The notes beneath the pieces are model-generated. The model was given only the letters and a program-made list of their open reading frames with translations, was not told the DNA's origin and searched no databases. Of a DNA stretch of 64,000 nucleotides, positions 26,629 through 34,793 are shown one piece after another. The translations under genes were made by a program, and so were the position numbers. Each line of letters starts with the position of its first letter. Position 1 is the first letter of the stretch. The DNA is from JBAZDC01 sp041654595 (GTDB lineage: Bacteria; Pseudomonadota; Gammaproteobacteria; Burkholderiales; Burkholderiaceae_B), in assembly GCA_964551305.1 (NCBI GenBank), contig CAZKBT010000003.1:1-64000 (forward strand). Direction: 5' to 3'.

Positions 26629-27435
26629 CTAACGGGCTTGTGTGGCGTACCAGCCGAGCAGTTCGAACTTGCTCTCCGCGTGGACGACATCGCCATAGTC
26701 CGGTTGGGGTTTGCGATCAGGGGCGGCGAAGCATTTACTGCCTGCGTCGAGCAGGGATGCATTGACGCCGCCGCGCCGGACATGCACGCCTTCACCGGGC
26801 GTTCCCGGCACCGCCAGTACGAATGCCGGATTGGAGGCGGCGACGTTGCAGTTCTCCGGTTTCGCGCCGGCCATGCCCGTGGAAAAAGGGTCATGGGGCC
26901 CGGTCACATACGGGCGCTGTGACGAAACGGGTAGCTTTGCCGCATTGACCAGCGTATGGATGAACGCGCCGCTGGCATCCGCATCCAGTTCGTCGCCGGG
27001 AGCCTTGGTGGGTCGCACGAGGTCGGCCTGGTTCGAGGATCGGAAAACCCCATAGACGATACGGCTGTCGAGGTCTTCGCCGGGCCTGGGGGACGACAGG
27101 CCCAGCACGGCATAAGGCAGATAACCGATATCGGCGGAGCTTGGGCAGTTGCCCGAGGTATCGCCGGGATATCCCGTACCGCTCAGGTCGGGACAGGGCA
27201 GATGCTTGTTTCTTAATAGATATGTCAACAGCGATTGCCGGACCACTTCCACCGACTCGGCAAGATCGACGTGCTTGCGTTCTTTGGAAAAGCTGGTCAT
27301 CATGCTGTTCCCCAACAAGGCGACGAGGCCGATTATGGCCAGCGCGACAGCCAGTTCAAGCAGGTTGAAGCCCGAGGAGGCGGCGGGGCCGGGTCTGCGT
27401 TGGAGCAATCGGATGCAAGAGATACGCCGGATCAT
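26629..27435 (-). CDS. Type IV minor pilin-like protein
   Basis: 268 residues. Leader of 22 residues ending ASSG, then FNLLELAVALAIIGLVALLG with Glu5. The head carries LPCPDLSG...GYLPYAVLGLSSP and IVYGVFRS, the signature shared with the three long pilin-like proteins at 14900-19396. Unlike those it ends in a short beta-rich part with cysteines (ENCNVAAS, SKCFAAPD) and no helical tail. Located between the secretin gene (51 bases) and a membrane protein (four-base overlap). Probably a minor pilin initiating assembly. Confidence 0.8.
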   Translation of the reverse strand: MIRRISCIRLLQRRPGPAASSGFNLLELAVALAIIGLVALLGNSMMTSFSKERKHVDLAESVEVVRQSLLTYLLRNKHLPCPDLSGTGYPGDTSGNCPSSADIGYLPYAVLGLSSPRPGEDLDSRIVYGVFRSSNQADLVRPTKAPGDELDADASGAFIHTLVNAAKLPVSSQRPYVTGPHDPFSTGMAGAKPENCNVAASNPAFVLAVPGTPGEGVHVRRGGVNASLLDAGSKCFAAPDRKPQPDYGDVVHAESKFELLGWYATQAR

Positions 27436-28091
27436 TTTTTGGGCGCTTTGATAGGCGGCAATTGGCCATCGACGGTGAAATTCAAATTCAGCTTTCCGCT
27501 GAGGTCGTTCAATGTTTTGATATGCTGCTGCAGCTCCGGTGAGCTGGGATCAAGATCGGAGTTGGCTTGCTGAAGCCGTTGAAGTTCGTGCGCTACGGTG
27601 TTCATGCGTTCCACGATGTCGAGGTTCTTTTCCAGGACATCGAGGCGGATCGGGCCGGCAATGTCGGAGCCTTGCGTTTCACGCAAGGTCTGAAGCGACC
27701 TACGCGCTTCGGCCAGTGTTGCCGTTGCATCCAGCGCATTACCCAAAGCGCCGGGGTTCGGCGCGGCGCGCGCGGAAGGTGGTACGGGCGCAGAGGGGGT
27801 GGGGAACGCATTTTCTCTTGATTCTGGCGGAGAAGCCCCTTGGGCAGCGTCTTGCATCCACGGCGCACGCGTCAGGGCGGGCGCCGCCGCGCGGCTTGCA
27901 GTCGGAACGTCATTGGCGGCCGCTTGTATCGCTGTGACTGGCTGGCTGTCGTCGTTCGATGTGTTCGCCGCGACTGGCGTTGCCTGAGTCGTATGCTCGA
28001 CCGCCTTGAATCCGTACAGGTAATAGGCTGCCGCGCCGATGACTATTATGATGAACAGCGGCCGGAGAAGGTTGTTCGTGCGTGCGGTCAT
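27432..28091 (-). CDS. Bitopic protein of the pilus operon, unrecognised family
   Basis: 219 residues; I do not recognise the family. One membrane helix (LFIIIVIGAAAYYLYGF, residues about 11-27) is followed by an alanine/proline-rich periplasmic linker to about residue 110, and a predicted coiled coil from about 115 to 190 (ATLAEARRSLQTLRETQG, NTVAHELQRLQQAN). The end is KLNLNFTVDGQLPPIKAPKK. Position and topology suggest a PilO/GspM-like alignment-complex or linker component. No named domain was identified. Confidence 0.6.
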   Translation of the reverse strand: MTARTNNLLRPLFIIIVIGAAAYYLYGFKAVEHTTQATPVAANTSNDDSQPVTAIQAAANDVPTASRAAAPALTRAPWMQDAAQGASPPESRENAFPTPSAPVPPSARAAPNPGALGNALDATATLAEARRSLQTLRETQGSDIAGPIRLDVLEKNLDIVERMNTVAHELQRLQQANSDLDPSSPELQQHIKTLNDLSGKLNLNFTVDGQLPPIKAPKK

Positions 28092-28111
28092 GACAATCTA
28101 TATCCTTGTGT

Positions 28112-28669
28112 TCAAGGCATGGACGGGGCATCTGAGCTGTCGGGCGTCTCTGATGCCTCAAACGCGTTTTTCAAGGGTAGGTGACGGGGCAATCCCAAGC
28201 TGTCGCGCAGCATGACGCCGTCATCCTGAATATGCTCGACGAGTGATCCGTTCTTCAATGTTTGTCCTTCCGTGACGTAGACGCCATCGATCATGGCGCT
28301 GCGGGACTGTCGTGTTGCCAGTATCATGTTGACCACGGGTTCTCGTCCTCCGCCATAGGCTTTACCCTGCGCCAGGCTCCGACTGCTGTGTCCCGATGCC
28401 GATTTGTTGACGGGAAAGAGTTCCATGCTGGTTGTCAGCTCCAGTCGCTGCTGGCTTTCTTTTTCAAGCAGGTTTTGCAGGCTCTCCCATGTCGTCGTCG
28501 CGTGCGCAATATCGGCTTGCAGCTGTGCGGGTATGGCCGCGCTGGGGTTCTGCGATGCCAGCGGCCGGATGGCCGGTTGCGTTACATAGATGTAAGTGAT
28601 CCATGCGACCAATATGCCCCAACTGCATATCGCGACAGGTGCCAATAGGCGCGGTTTGTAGTATTTCAT
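28112..28669 (-). CDS. PilP/MshK/GspC-like periplasmic protein
   Basis: 185 residues. Membrane anchor PVAICSWGILVAWITYIYV, a helical stretch to about residue 90, then a small beta domain SAMIDGVYVTEGQTLKNGSL and VMLRDSLGLPRHLPL. The pattern of a variable sequence, DGxYVxEGQxL and a short beta hairpin is like the PilP/GspC homology-region domain that contacts the secretin. The gene overlaps the upstream GspL-like gene by four bases, fitting an alignment subcomplex. Assigned from fold-like pattern and context. Confidence 0.65.
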   Translation of the reverse strand: MKYYKPRLLAPVAICSWGILVAWITYIYVTQPAIRPLASQNPSAAIPAQLQADIAHATTTWESLQNLLEKESQQRLELTTSMELFPVNKSASGHSSRSLAQGKAYGGGREPVVNMILATRQSRSAMIDGVYVTEGQTLKNGSLVEHIQDDGVMLRDSLGLPRHLPLKNAFEASETPDSSDAPSMP

Positions 28670-30033
28670 TGCATAGGCTCCGACGAATGGCTCTTCGTGT
28701 CGGTGATGGGCCGCAACTGGTAGGAAAAGAAGCCTATGGGCAGTTGCGCTGCGCCGCTCGCGGACGCGCCGTCGGTCGGTATCGCGTGATACCCGGCATT
28801 GCGAAGGCTGCCCACGAAGCGCGCCAATAGCGATCCCGATTGGATATTGCTGTCGCCTTCCACGACGCCCTCCACGACGACGAATTTGCTTCGAACATCT
28901 GTTTTCCCGTCCAGCGAGTCCGCCAGGTAGGTGCGCAGTATGCGTATTCCGCTCGTGCTGGAGTGGCGCACGGTTTCGATGATTTCGACTGGATCATGAC
29001 GTTGACTGATGGTCAGGCTGCGCTCGATGAAGCGTTGCTCGACGCGATAGTTACTGGGTATTTCCTTATGCATTTGCAGTTGCGCGATACGCTGCTCAAT
29101 AGGCTGACGCCGTTCGATCTCGGCCTGCGTGGCTTGTCTGGCGGCTTTTTCGCTCAGCGTCCAGCTTGTCGCCTGGCTGACCAACGCGACGGCCAATAGA
29201 AGCGAGGCCAAGCTTGCCCACGGCAGGCTGCGTTCCGCCATGTACATCCAGCGCGAACGGCTGGAACTGATCGTTTTGGACAAAGGAAGCGATGCGCACA
29301 ATGCAGGCAAGGCGCTATGAATGACGTTGTTCTGCTCGTCGGTAAAAGTGGAAAGCGGCGCGAGCTCGACCTGTGTCAGGCTGCGTTGCGCGAAATCGTC
29401 GGCTAGGCGCTGCGCTTCGGTGGCGCTGAGCGAACTGATCGGCGCCCATCCTATGCGTAGCGCCTGATCGCCGTCATACTCGCGCGCCAGCATTTCCTTG
29501 ACGCGTTCCGCCAGCGTTTGCACGGCCACTTCGATATCTTCGGTCGATGCGCTGAAGGTGATGACGCTGGCGTACAGCATCTGGTGTTTGAGGTTGGCGA
29601 TGAATGTCAGGCTCTTGCCGTCATAGTAGACACGTGCTTCGCCTGCCGTGGTGCAACTCCAGAACAGGCTGGTTTGCGCAAACAGTAGACAATGGTCGGG
29701 CTGACTTTCCGACCAGGAGAAAAGCCGCTGCCATTCATCCATGGAGACGGCGGTATACAGCGCTTGATAGCCTTTTCCGACCAGGCGGATCTGATGTAAA
29801 AGTATCTTCGAGCCTTGGTCGATCATACCCTCGGAACGCAGGCGCTTTTCGATCAGCGGCGTGGCGTGGGCCGGATTGCCTTCGAGAGCGACCAGACCGC
29901 TGACGGCATTGCTGAAATTCGTCAGGACCAACGTAGGTCGTTTGAGCGCCGAGTAGGGTGGCAGCCGGATGACTTTTCCGTCCTGGAAAAGCTGCCATTC
30001 GTCATTGCCTTGGTAGAGCAGAGCATAATTCAT
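28666..30033 (-). CDS. GspL/MshI/PilO2-like inner-membrane assembly protein
   Basis: 455 residues. A cytoplasmic domain of about 265 residues (ALLYQGNDEWQLFQDGKVI... and EARVYYDGKSLTFIANLKHQ) resembles the degenerate actin-like domain of GspL/PilM. A single membrane helix (residues about 270-290, PWASLASLLLAVALVSQATS) is followed by a short coiled coil and a ferredoxin-like periplasmic part (DPVEIIETVRHSSTSGIRI, then FVVVEGVVEGDS). This is GspL architecture; MshI and the R64 PilO are similar in layout. It would link the assembly ATPase to the periplasmic PilP/PilN-like proteins. Overlaps both neighbours by four bases. Confidence 0.7.
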   Translation of the reverse strand: MNYALLYQGNDEWQLFQDGKVIRLPPYSALKRPTLVLTNFSNAVSGLVALEGNPAHATPLIEKRLRSEGMIDQGSKILLHQIRLVGKGYQALYTAVSMDEWQRLFSWSESQPDHCLLFAQTSLFWSCTTAGEARVYYDGKSLTFIANLKHQMLYASVITFSASTEDIEVAVQTLAERVKEMLAREYDGDQALRIGWAPISSLSATEAQRLADDFAQRSLTQVELAPLSTFTDEQNNVIHSALPALCASLPLSKTISSSRSRWMYMAERSLPWASLASLLLAVALVSQATSWTLSEKAARQATQAEIERRQPIEQRIAQLQMHKEIPSNYRVEQRFIERSLTISQRHDPVEIIETVRHSSTSGIRILRTYLADSLDGKTDVRSKFVVVEGVVEGDSNIQSGSLLARFVGSLRNAGYHAIPTDGASASGAAQLPIGFFSYQLRPITDTKSHSSEPMQ

Positions 30034-30554
30034 GGCTGATCCACTTGAAACAGTAAAGTTCCTTCGAGCGATACAACCAGATCAGGCTGCTGGAAGGACT
30101 CGTCGAATGAGCTGAACAACCCATCTTCCGCGCGGGATACCGAGACATCGAAATGTTCGGCGCCGAACAGTCGTCCCGGTTGCCGGGCGACGCCGGTCAG
30201 AAGGTCGTTCACGGCCTGCCGGGACATGGATGTATTGCGCACTTGAACGCGCCGTTCGCCCCAATCGCGAGAGTTCATGCTTTGCGCGGTACCTACCTGG
30301 AGTGTCTTGTCGATCAGATTCGCCAACTCGACTTCTTTGCGCACGATGGCTTCGGCTTGTAACGCCCTGGCATGGTCACGCTGGCTGATGGACAGCTTCG
30401 AGTAGGCATCGGCCAGCGTATAACGCGCCTGGGTAAACCAGAAGGCCGCCATGGCCAGGATGGCCAACGAGATGGAAAACGCGATGAATTGCCAGCGGCG
30501 TTTACGTTGAAAGCCGCTGTTCTCGAGCGAGGAGAGGGATTTGATGCGTTTCAT
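30030..30554 (-). CDS. Small bitopic pilus assembly protein (PilN/GspM-like)
   Basis: 174 residues. A basic N-terminus (FQRKRRWQF), a membrane helix (IAFSISLAILAMAAFWFTQA, about residues 25-44), a helical region and a C-terminal ferredoxin-like beta-alpha domain (AEHFDVSVSRAEDGLF, DLVVSLEGTLLFQV). Topology is as in PilN/PilO and GspM. It overlaps the downstream GspL-like gene by four bases, supporting a joint complex. No family was recognised with certainty. Confidence 0.65.
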   Translation of the reverse strand: MKRIKSLSSLENSGFQRKRRWQFIAFSISLAILAMAAFWFTQARYTLADAYSKLSISQRDHARALQAEAIVRKEVELANLIDKTLQVGTAQSMNSRDWGERRVQVRNTSMSRQAVNDLLTGVARQPGRLFGAEHFDVSVSRAEDGLFSSFDESFQQPDLVVSLEGTLLFQVDQP

Positions 30555-30576
30555 GTGAGAGAGTTTCTTTGGCTGA

Positions 30577-31386
30577 CTATTGGTTCATCTTGTAATGGGC
30601 GACGACCGTGATGACCTGGGCTTCGGCAGTGCCTTCGGCCGTTTCGGTAGCCGTTCCTTCCGAGCCGTAGACCTGTGTATTGTTCGCCGCCCAATCAAGC
30701 CCCATTTCCGAGCCGGCGCCTTGCGCAATGCCGGCCTGACGAAAGCTTCCGCTGCTCGCGTCGGTATTGCCATCGATCGCCGACGACAGAGCGCGCGCCA
30801 GATCAGGCGTGAGGCCGGTCAGAACCATGACATTGCCGGATCCCGAAAAGGTCCCGGGCCGGTTCCATTGGAAGCAAATTTTGACTTCTTGGGGATTGCC
30901 GTTGCTGTCCAGATACGCATAGCGGTCTTCCATGCCCTGTCCGCGGCCTTGGGGGAGCTGCACGCCGGCGCGAAGCATGAGCTCCCTCAGAGAGAAGCCT
31001 TGCCGGCTTTCCGCCGCGCGGCCCATGTTGGGCCCGGCTTCGCCGGTACAGATCGCCGGAGGTTCGGTCACGGTACTCAGATTGCCGCCCAAGGGGCCGT
31101 GGTAGTTGGCGCCGTTGACCATGAGCTTCGGCGCGCGGGCTTCGTCTCCCGGGGGGACGCCGAAGCGTTGGGTGTAGCTGTTGTAGGCCATCGCCCACTG
31201 ACTGACGAAATTTTGGCGTATGCGGGTGTACTCGGCATTGCGCTGCGCATCGCGTCCTATCATGACGGCACCGAGAATGATGCCGATGATGACCAGGACG
31301 ACGGCCATCTCGACCAGCGTGAAACCTGCTTGACGTTGCGGCGTGAAGGCCTTTTCGAAGTGCGAAGGAGAGATATAGCGTTTCAT
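30577..31386 (-). CDS. Type IV major pilin (type IVb-like prepilin)
   Basis: 269 residues from the ATG at 31386, supported by AAGGAGCACC directly upstream; a longer frame to 31407 lacks this. The 21-residue leader ends QRQAG, then FTLVEMAVVLVIIGIILGAVM with Glu5. Long leader and length fit type IVb rather than short type IVa pilins. The body contains QLPQGRGQGMEDRYAY, KICFQW and GNVMVLTGLTPDLARAL, aligning with the paralogue at 14121. First pilin gene after pilT, so presumably most highly expressed, hence the call of major subunit. Confidence 0.82.
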   Translation of the reverse strand: MKRYISPSHFEKAFTPQRQAGFTLVEMAVVLVIIGIILGAVMIGRDAQRNAEYTRIRQNFVSQWAMAYNSYTQRFGVPPGDEARAPKLMVNGANYHGPLGGNLSTVTEPPAICTGEAGPNMGRAAESRQGFSLRELMLRAGVQLPQGRGQGMEDRYAYLDSNGNPQEVKICFQWNRPGTFSGSGNVMVLTGLTPDLARALSSAIDGNTDASSGSFRQAGIAQGAGSEMGLDWAANNTQVYGSEGTATETAEGTAEAQVITVVAHYKMNQ

Positions 31387-31467
31387 GGTGCTCCTTGTTG
31401 TCTGCATGGTTTGTCTCGAAGGTGGGCAGATGAACGAAAAAGGGAGGACGTGTTCGATTGGCCCGCC

Positions 31468-32520
31468 CTATATGGATACCGCGCGTTGATTCTTGGCGTA
31501 TTCCTGTGCCTGTTCCGTGGAAATCAGTCCTTGACGGACCAAGGACTGCAATGACTGATCAAGGGTCATCATGCCTTGCGCCTGTCCCGTCTGAATCGTC
31601 GAATACATCTGTGCGACTTTGTCTTCACGTATCAAGTTGCGGATGGGAGGCGTGCCTATCATGATCTCCCACGCAGGTACTCGGCCGCCGTCAGTGCGTT
31701 TTACGAGAACCTGGGAGATCACGCCGCGCAGCGACTCAGACAGCATGGAACGCACCATGGATTTTTCGGCGGCGGGGAATACGTCGATGATCCGATCGAT
31801 GGTTTTGGCGGCGGAGTTTGTATGCAGCGTCGCGAAAACCAGGTGTCCGGTTTCCGCCGCTGTGAGAGCCAGCCGTATGGTTTCCAGGTCCCGAAGCTCA
31901 CCGACCAGTATGTAATCGGGATCTTCGCGCAGCGCCGAACGCAACGCATCGGAGAAACTGTGCGTATCTCGGTGGATTTCGCGCTGATTGATCAGGCAAT
32001 GGTGCGAAGTATGCACGAATTCGATTGGATCCTCGATGGTAAGGATGTGGCCGTTGCCATGATGATTAAGATAGTCAATGATGGCCGCCAGCGTTGTTGA
32101 TTTACCCGATCCTGTGGGGCCTGTGATAAGTACGAGCCCTTGAGGCTGATGAGCGAGATCCTTGAATATTGCGGGGCAGCCCAGTTGATCGAGCGTGCGC
32201 ACGGCCTCGGGGATCGTGCGCAGGACTGCGGCAGCGCCGCGTTGCTGGGTGAAGGCATTCACGCGGAATCGGGCCAGATCGGGTACGGCCAGCGAAAAGT
32301 CGATCTCCAGGCGCGTCCTGTACTCGTCGCGCTGTTCCTGGTTCATGATGGCATGCAGCCCTTGTGTCAGGGCGTCGTGTTCCAAAGGGGGATAGTCCAG
32401 GCGGACCATGTCTCCGTCGATCCGCACCATGGGGGGCAGTCCGGCGGAAAGATGGAGGTCGGATGATTTTCTGTCAACCGCCTGCCGGAGTAGGGAATGA
32501 ATATCGACATTACTGCTCAT
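31468..32520 (-). CDS. pilT: PilT-type pilus retraction ATPase
   Basis: 350 residues, the PilT/PilU size, without the long N1 domain of assembly ATPases. The start DIHSLLRQAVDRKSSDLHLSAG is the PilT type. Walker A GPTGSGKST is at 134-142, the Asp box is TIEDPIEFVH, Walker B is ILVGELRD, and the retraction signature appears as PIRNLIRED (AIRNLIRE in PilT). It should depolymerise pili. It is the first gene of the operon. MSHA clusters usually have no linked pilT, so its inclusion is a noteworthy difference. Confidence 0.9.
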   Translation of the reverse strand: MSSNVDIHSLLRQAVDRKSSDLHLSAGLPPMVRIDGDMVRLDYPPLEHDALTQGLHAIMNQEQRDEYRTRLEIDFSLAVPDLARFRVNAFTQQRGAAAVLRTIPEAVRTLDQLGCPAIFKDLAHQPQGLVLITGPTGSGKSTTLAAIIDYLNHHGNGHILTIEDPIEFVHTSHHCLINQREIHRDTHSFSDALRSALREDPDYILVGELRDLETIRLALTAAETGHLVFATLHTNSAAKTIDRIIDVFPAAEKSMVRSMLSESLRGVISQVLVKRTDGGRVPAWEIMIGTPPIRNLIREDKVAQMYSTIQTGQAQGMMTLDQSLQSLVRQGLISTEQAQEYAKNQRAVSI

Positions 32521-32759
32521 CTGCGGCCTGCTGTTCGAGTGGTTGAGATTCGGAGATATGAAACGCGATCCAGGGTCGGTTTGGCGTGGACGGCAGGATT
32601 AGGTTCCGTGTTTTTCAGCGAGGTTTCGTGACGAAATTGTCGTGGGAACGAAGGGGTTTCATTCGCTGAAGCAGGCGATTTTTTACGGCTCATATCGAAG
32701 AAAACAGTATCGTCGCGACGCTTAAAATTTGAGCTTTACTTTGCGCATAAGCGATCGTC
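32521..32759. promoter_or_regulatory. Divergent intergenic region between the pilus operon and the prepilin peptidase
   Basis: 239 bases between two divergent starts must hold the promoters of both units. It is AT-richer around 32680-32740. I find no sigma-54 (GG-N10-GC) or clear sigma-70 pair that I would assert, and no palindrome longer than a few bases. Confidence 0.5.
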
Positions 32760-33578
32760 ATGCTCGACCAAGAATTCTTTGCCGCCTGGATGCTCCTCGC
32801 GGCCTGTCTGGGCTTGTCGATCGGCAGCTTTCTCAATGTGCTGATCTGGCGATTGCCGCGCATGCTCTCCCGTCAGTGGGAGCATGAATCGCAACTGACT
32901 CTGGGCCTGTCAGTTTCTTCCTGCGCCGCGCCGTTTACCCTGTCGCAGCCGGGGTCGCACTGTCCGCATTGCGGGGCGGCGGTGCGTTGGCGGCATAATG
33001 TGCCTGTCTTCAGCTGGCTGTATCTGCGAGGGCGCTGCGCTGACTGCGCGGCGCCCATTTCGTGGCGCTATCCTGTAATAGAGACGTTGACTGCGCTGCT
33101 CTTTTGCGCCTGCGCCTGGAAATTCGGTTTCACGCTCAAGGCCGGATTGGCGATGGCGTTTTGCGCCGCGTTGATGGCGTTGGCCTGGATCGACATCGAC
33201 ACGCGGCTATTGCCGGATGCGTTGACTTTGCCCTTATTGTGGACGGGATTGGTCGCCAATGCCGGCTGGCGCGGGTTTGTGGCCACCGATGAGGCGGTGC
33301 TGGGCGCGGCGGCGGGCTATGGAGTCCTGTGGCTGGTGTGCGCGGTGTTCGCGTTGATGACGAGACGTCAGGGTATGGGACGGGGTGATTTCAAGCTCTT
33401 GGCGGCATTGGGCGCGTGGCTGGGCGTGCAGTCCCTGGCCGGCCTGATTCTAATTGCTTCCTCGATAGGCGTCGCGGTCGGGCTGTTCTTTCGTTGGCGC
33501 CATGGCGAACAGCAAGCTCCGTTCGGCCCCGGATTGGCGCTGGCGGGTATGGCGGTTCTCTTTACCCTAGGGGCGTGA
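32760..33578 (+). CDS. pilD: Prepilin peptidase/N-methyltransferase
   Basis: 272 residues with eight hydrophobic helices. N-terminal GSFLNVLIWRLPRML precedes a cytoplasmic zinc domain with C68, C71, C93 and C96 (CPHC, CADC), as in type IV prepilin peptidases with methyltransferase activity. The aspartyl protease motifs are WIDIDTRLLPDALT (Asp145/147) and GMGRGDFK (Asp210). It cleaves and N-methylates the six prepilins encoded opposite. Divergent from the pilus operon; its stop is three bases from the convergent TAXI receptor stop. Confidence 0.93.
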   Translation: MLDQEFFAAWMLLAACLGLSIGSFLNVLIWRLPRMLSRQWEHESQLTLGLSVSSCAAPFTLSQPGSHCPHCGAAVRWRHNVPVFSWLYLRGRCADCAAPISWRYPVIETLTALLFCACAWKFGFTLKAGLAMAFCAALMALAWIDIDTRLLPDALTLPLLWTGLVANAGWRGFVATDEAVLGAAAGYGVLWLVCAVFALMTRRQGMGRGDFKLLAALGAWLGVQSLAGLILIASSIGVAVGLFFRWRHGEQQAPFGPGLALAGMAVLFTLGA

Positions 33579-33581
33579 TGC

Positions 33582-34577
33582 TCAAAGTAGGCCACGCTCG
33601 CGGAAGTATCGGATCGCGCCAGGGTGCATGGGGATGGAGAGACCGTTCGTCATCATGTCCTCCGCTTTGAGATGCTGGAATGCCGCATGTAGCGTTCTGA
33701 GCTCGGGCAGATTGTCGAAGACGGACTTGACGACGAGATATACAGTGTGTTCAGGTACCTCGGCAGATGCGATCAGAGTGGCCATGACGCCATACGTAGC
33801 GGTGTCCGTGGGGTTGTCGGGATACATGCCGCCTGGAATGACGACTTTGGCGTAGTATGCATGCTCTTTCAACAGCGCATCGAGGGCAGACCCCTGGAGT
33901 GCGAGCAGCCGGGCGCCGCAATTGGTCGTGGGTTCCTGGATGTTGGCCGAGGGGTGGCCCACGCCGTAGACGAAACCGTCGATCGTGTCCGCGCACAACG
34001 CGGCTCCATGTTTGTCGGGGCCGAGCTCCTTGATCTGCCCGAAGTAGTTCAGATCGTCGCCCCGTGCGTTCAGGTACTGTTCGATCAGCACGCGCGATCC
34101 CGATCCCGGTCCGCCGACGTTGAATCGCTTGCCTTTTAGATCGTCGAAGGATTGAATGCCGGATTTCTTGCCGACGACGATGGTGACCGGCTCGGCGTGC
34201 AGGGAGAACAAGGAACGCAGGTTACTGTAAGGCTTTGATCCCGCAAATTGTCCCAGCCCCATGTAGGCGTTGTAGCTGACGTCGGATTGCACGATGCCGA
34301 ATTCCAGCTTGCCGTCGGCGATGTCCTTGGCATTGGCCACCGAGCCACCGGTCGATTGAGCCATGCAGCGCATGCCGTGCCTGTGTCTGTTCTTGTTGAG
34401 CAGGCGGCAAATGCTGCCGCCCGCGGCGTAATAGACACCCGTCATGCCGCCTGTGCCGATGGCAAGGACTTTTTTCTGGGCAACGGCGGGTGTGGCAAGG
34501 CTCAACGCGAGGGCGATGCCGGCCGCAACGTGCAGAGCCGGATGTCTGAAATAGCGGCCAAGCGCGGAATTGAACAT
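33582..34577 (-). CDS. TAXI-family TRAP transporter solute receptor
   Basis: 331 residues. Sec signal peptide (AAGIALALSLATPAVAQ) followed by KKVLAIGTGGMTGVYYAAGGSIC, the defining TAXI motif, and LEFGIVQSDVSYNAYMG, LFSLHAEPVTIVV and VGGPGSGSRVLIEQYL. RBS GAGGA precedes the ATG. Periplasmic binding protein of a TRAP importer; glutamate/glutamine-type or other carboxylate ligands are known for the family. About half identical by eye to the next gene. No DctQM-like permease gene lies nearby, so the membrane partner is elsewhere. Confidence 0.9.
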   Translation of the reverse strand: MFNSALGRYFRHPALHVAAGIALALSLATPAVAQKKVLAIGTGGMTGVYYAAGGSICRLLNKNRHRHGMRCMAQSTGGSVANAKDIADGKLEFGIVQSDVSYNAYMGLGQFAGSKPYSNLRSLFSLHAEPVTIVVGKKSGIQSFDDLKGKRFNVGGPGSGSRVLIEQYLNARGDDLNYFGQIKELGPDKHGAALCADTIDGFVYGVGHPSANIQEPTTNCGARLLALQGSALDALLKEHAYYAKVVIPGGMYPDNPTDTATYGVMATLIASAEVPEHTVYLVVKSVFDNLPELRTLHAAFQHLKAEDMMTNGLSIPMHPGAIRYFRERGLL

Positions 34578-34732
34578 TGCAGTCCTCTTGCGGAATATGC
34601 CTGTATTGTCCGGTTGGGCAACATGCCAAAGTGGAGCATGGCAAGGCCCTGGAGGAGCGCGATCAGGCGGATGTAGGTATGCGGATCGTAAAGCAGCTTA
34701 ATTTATCGCATCACATCCGTTTGATTGCTGTG

Positions 34733-34755
34733 AAAAAGCGCCAAGTTTGCGCTTT
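34733..34755 (-). terminator. Rho-independent terminator of the second TAXI receptor gene
   Basis: Seven-base-pair stem AAAGCGC/GCGCTTT (34735-34741 with 34749-34755), seven-base loop, and five T on the minus strand. It is 39 bases after the stop at 34794 and isolates the two TAXI genes transcriptionally. The rest of the 216-base gap shows nothing distinctive. Confidence 0.7.
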
Positions 34756-34793
34756 GTTCAACAAAGACTATCGGTGGCGATGTAAAGGCCGAG

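Noticed and set aside
32521..32759. Sigma-54 promoter of the pilus operon
   Set aside because: No GG-N10-GC pair with conserved surrounding bases could be found on the minus strand.
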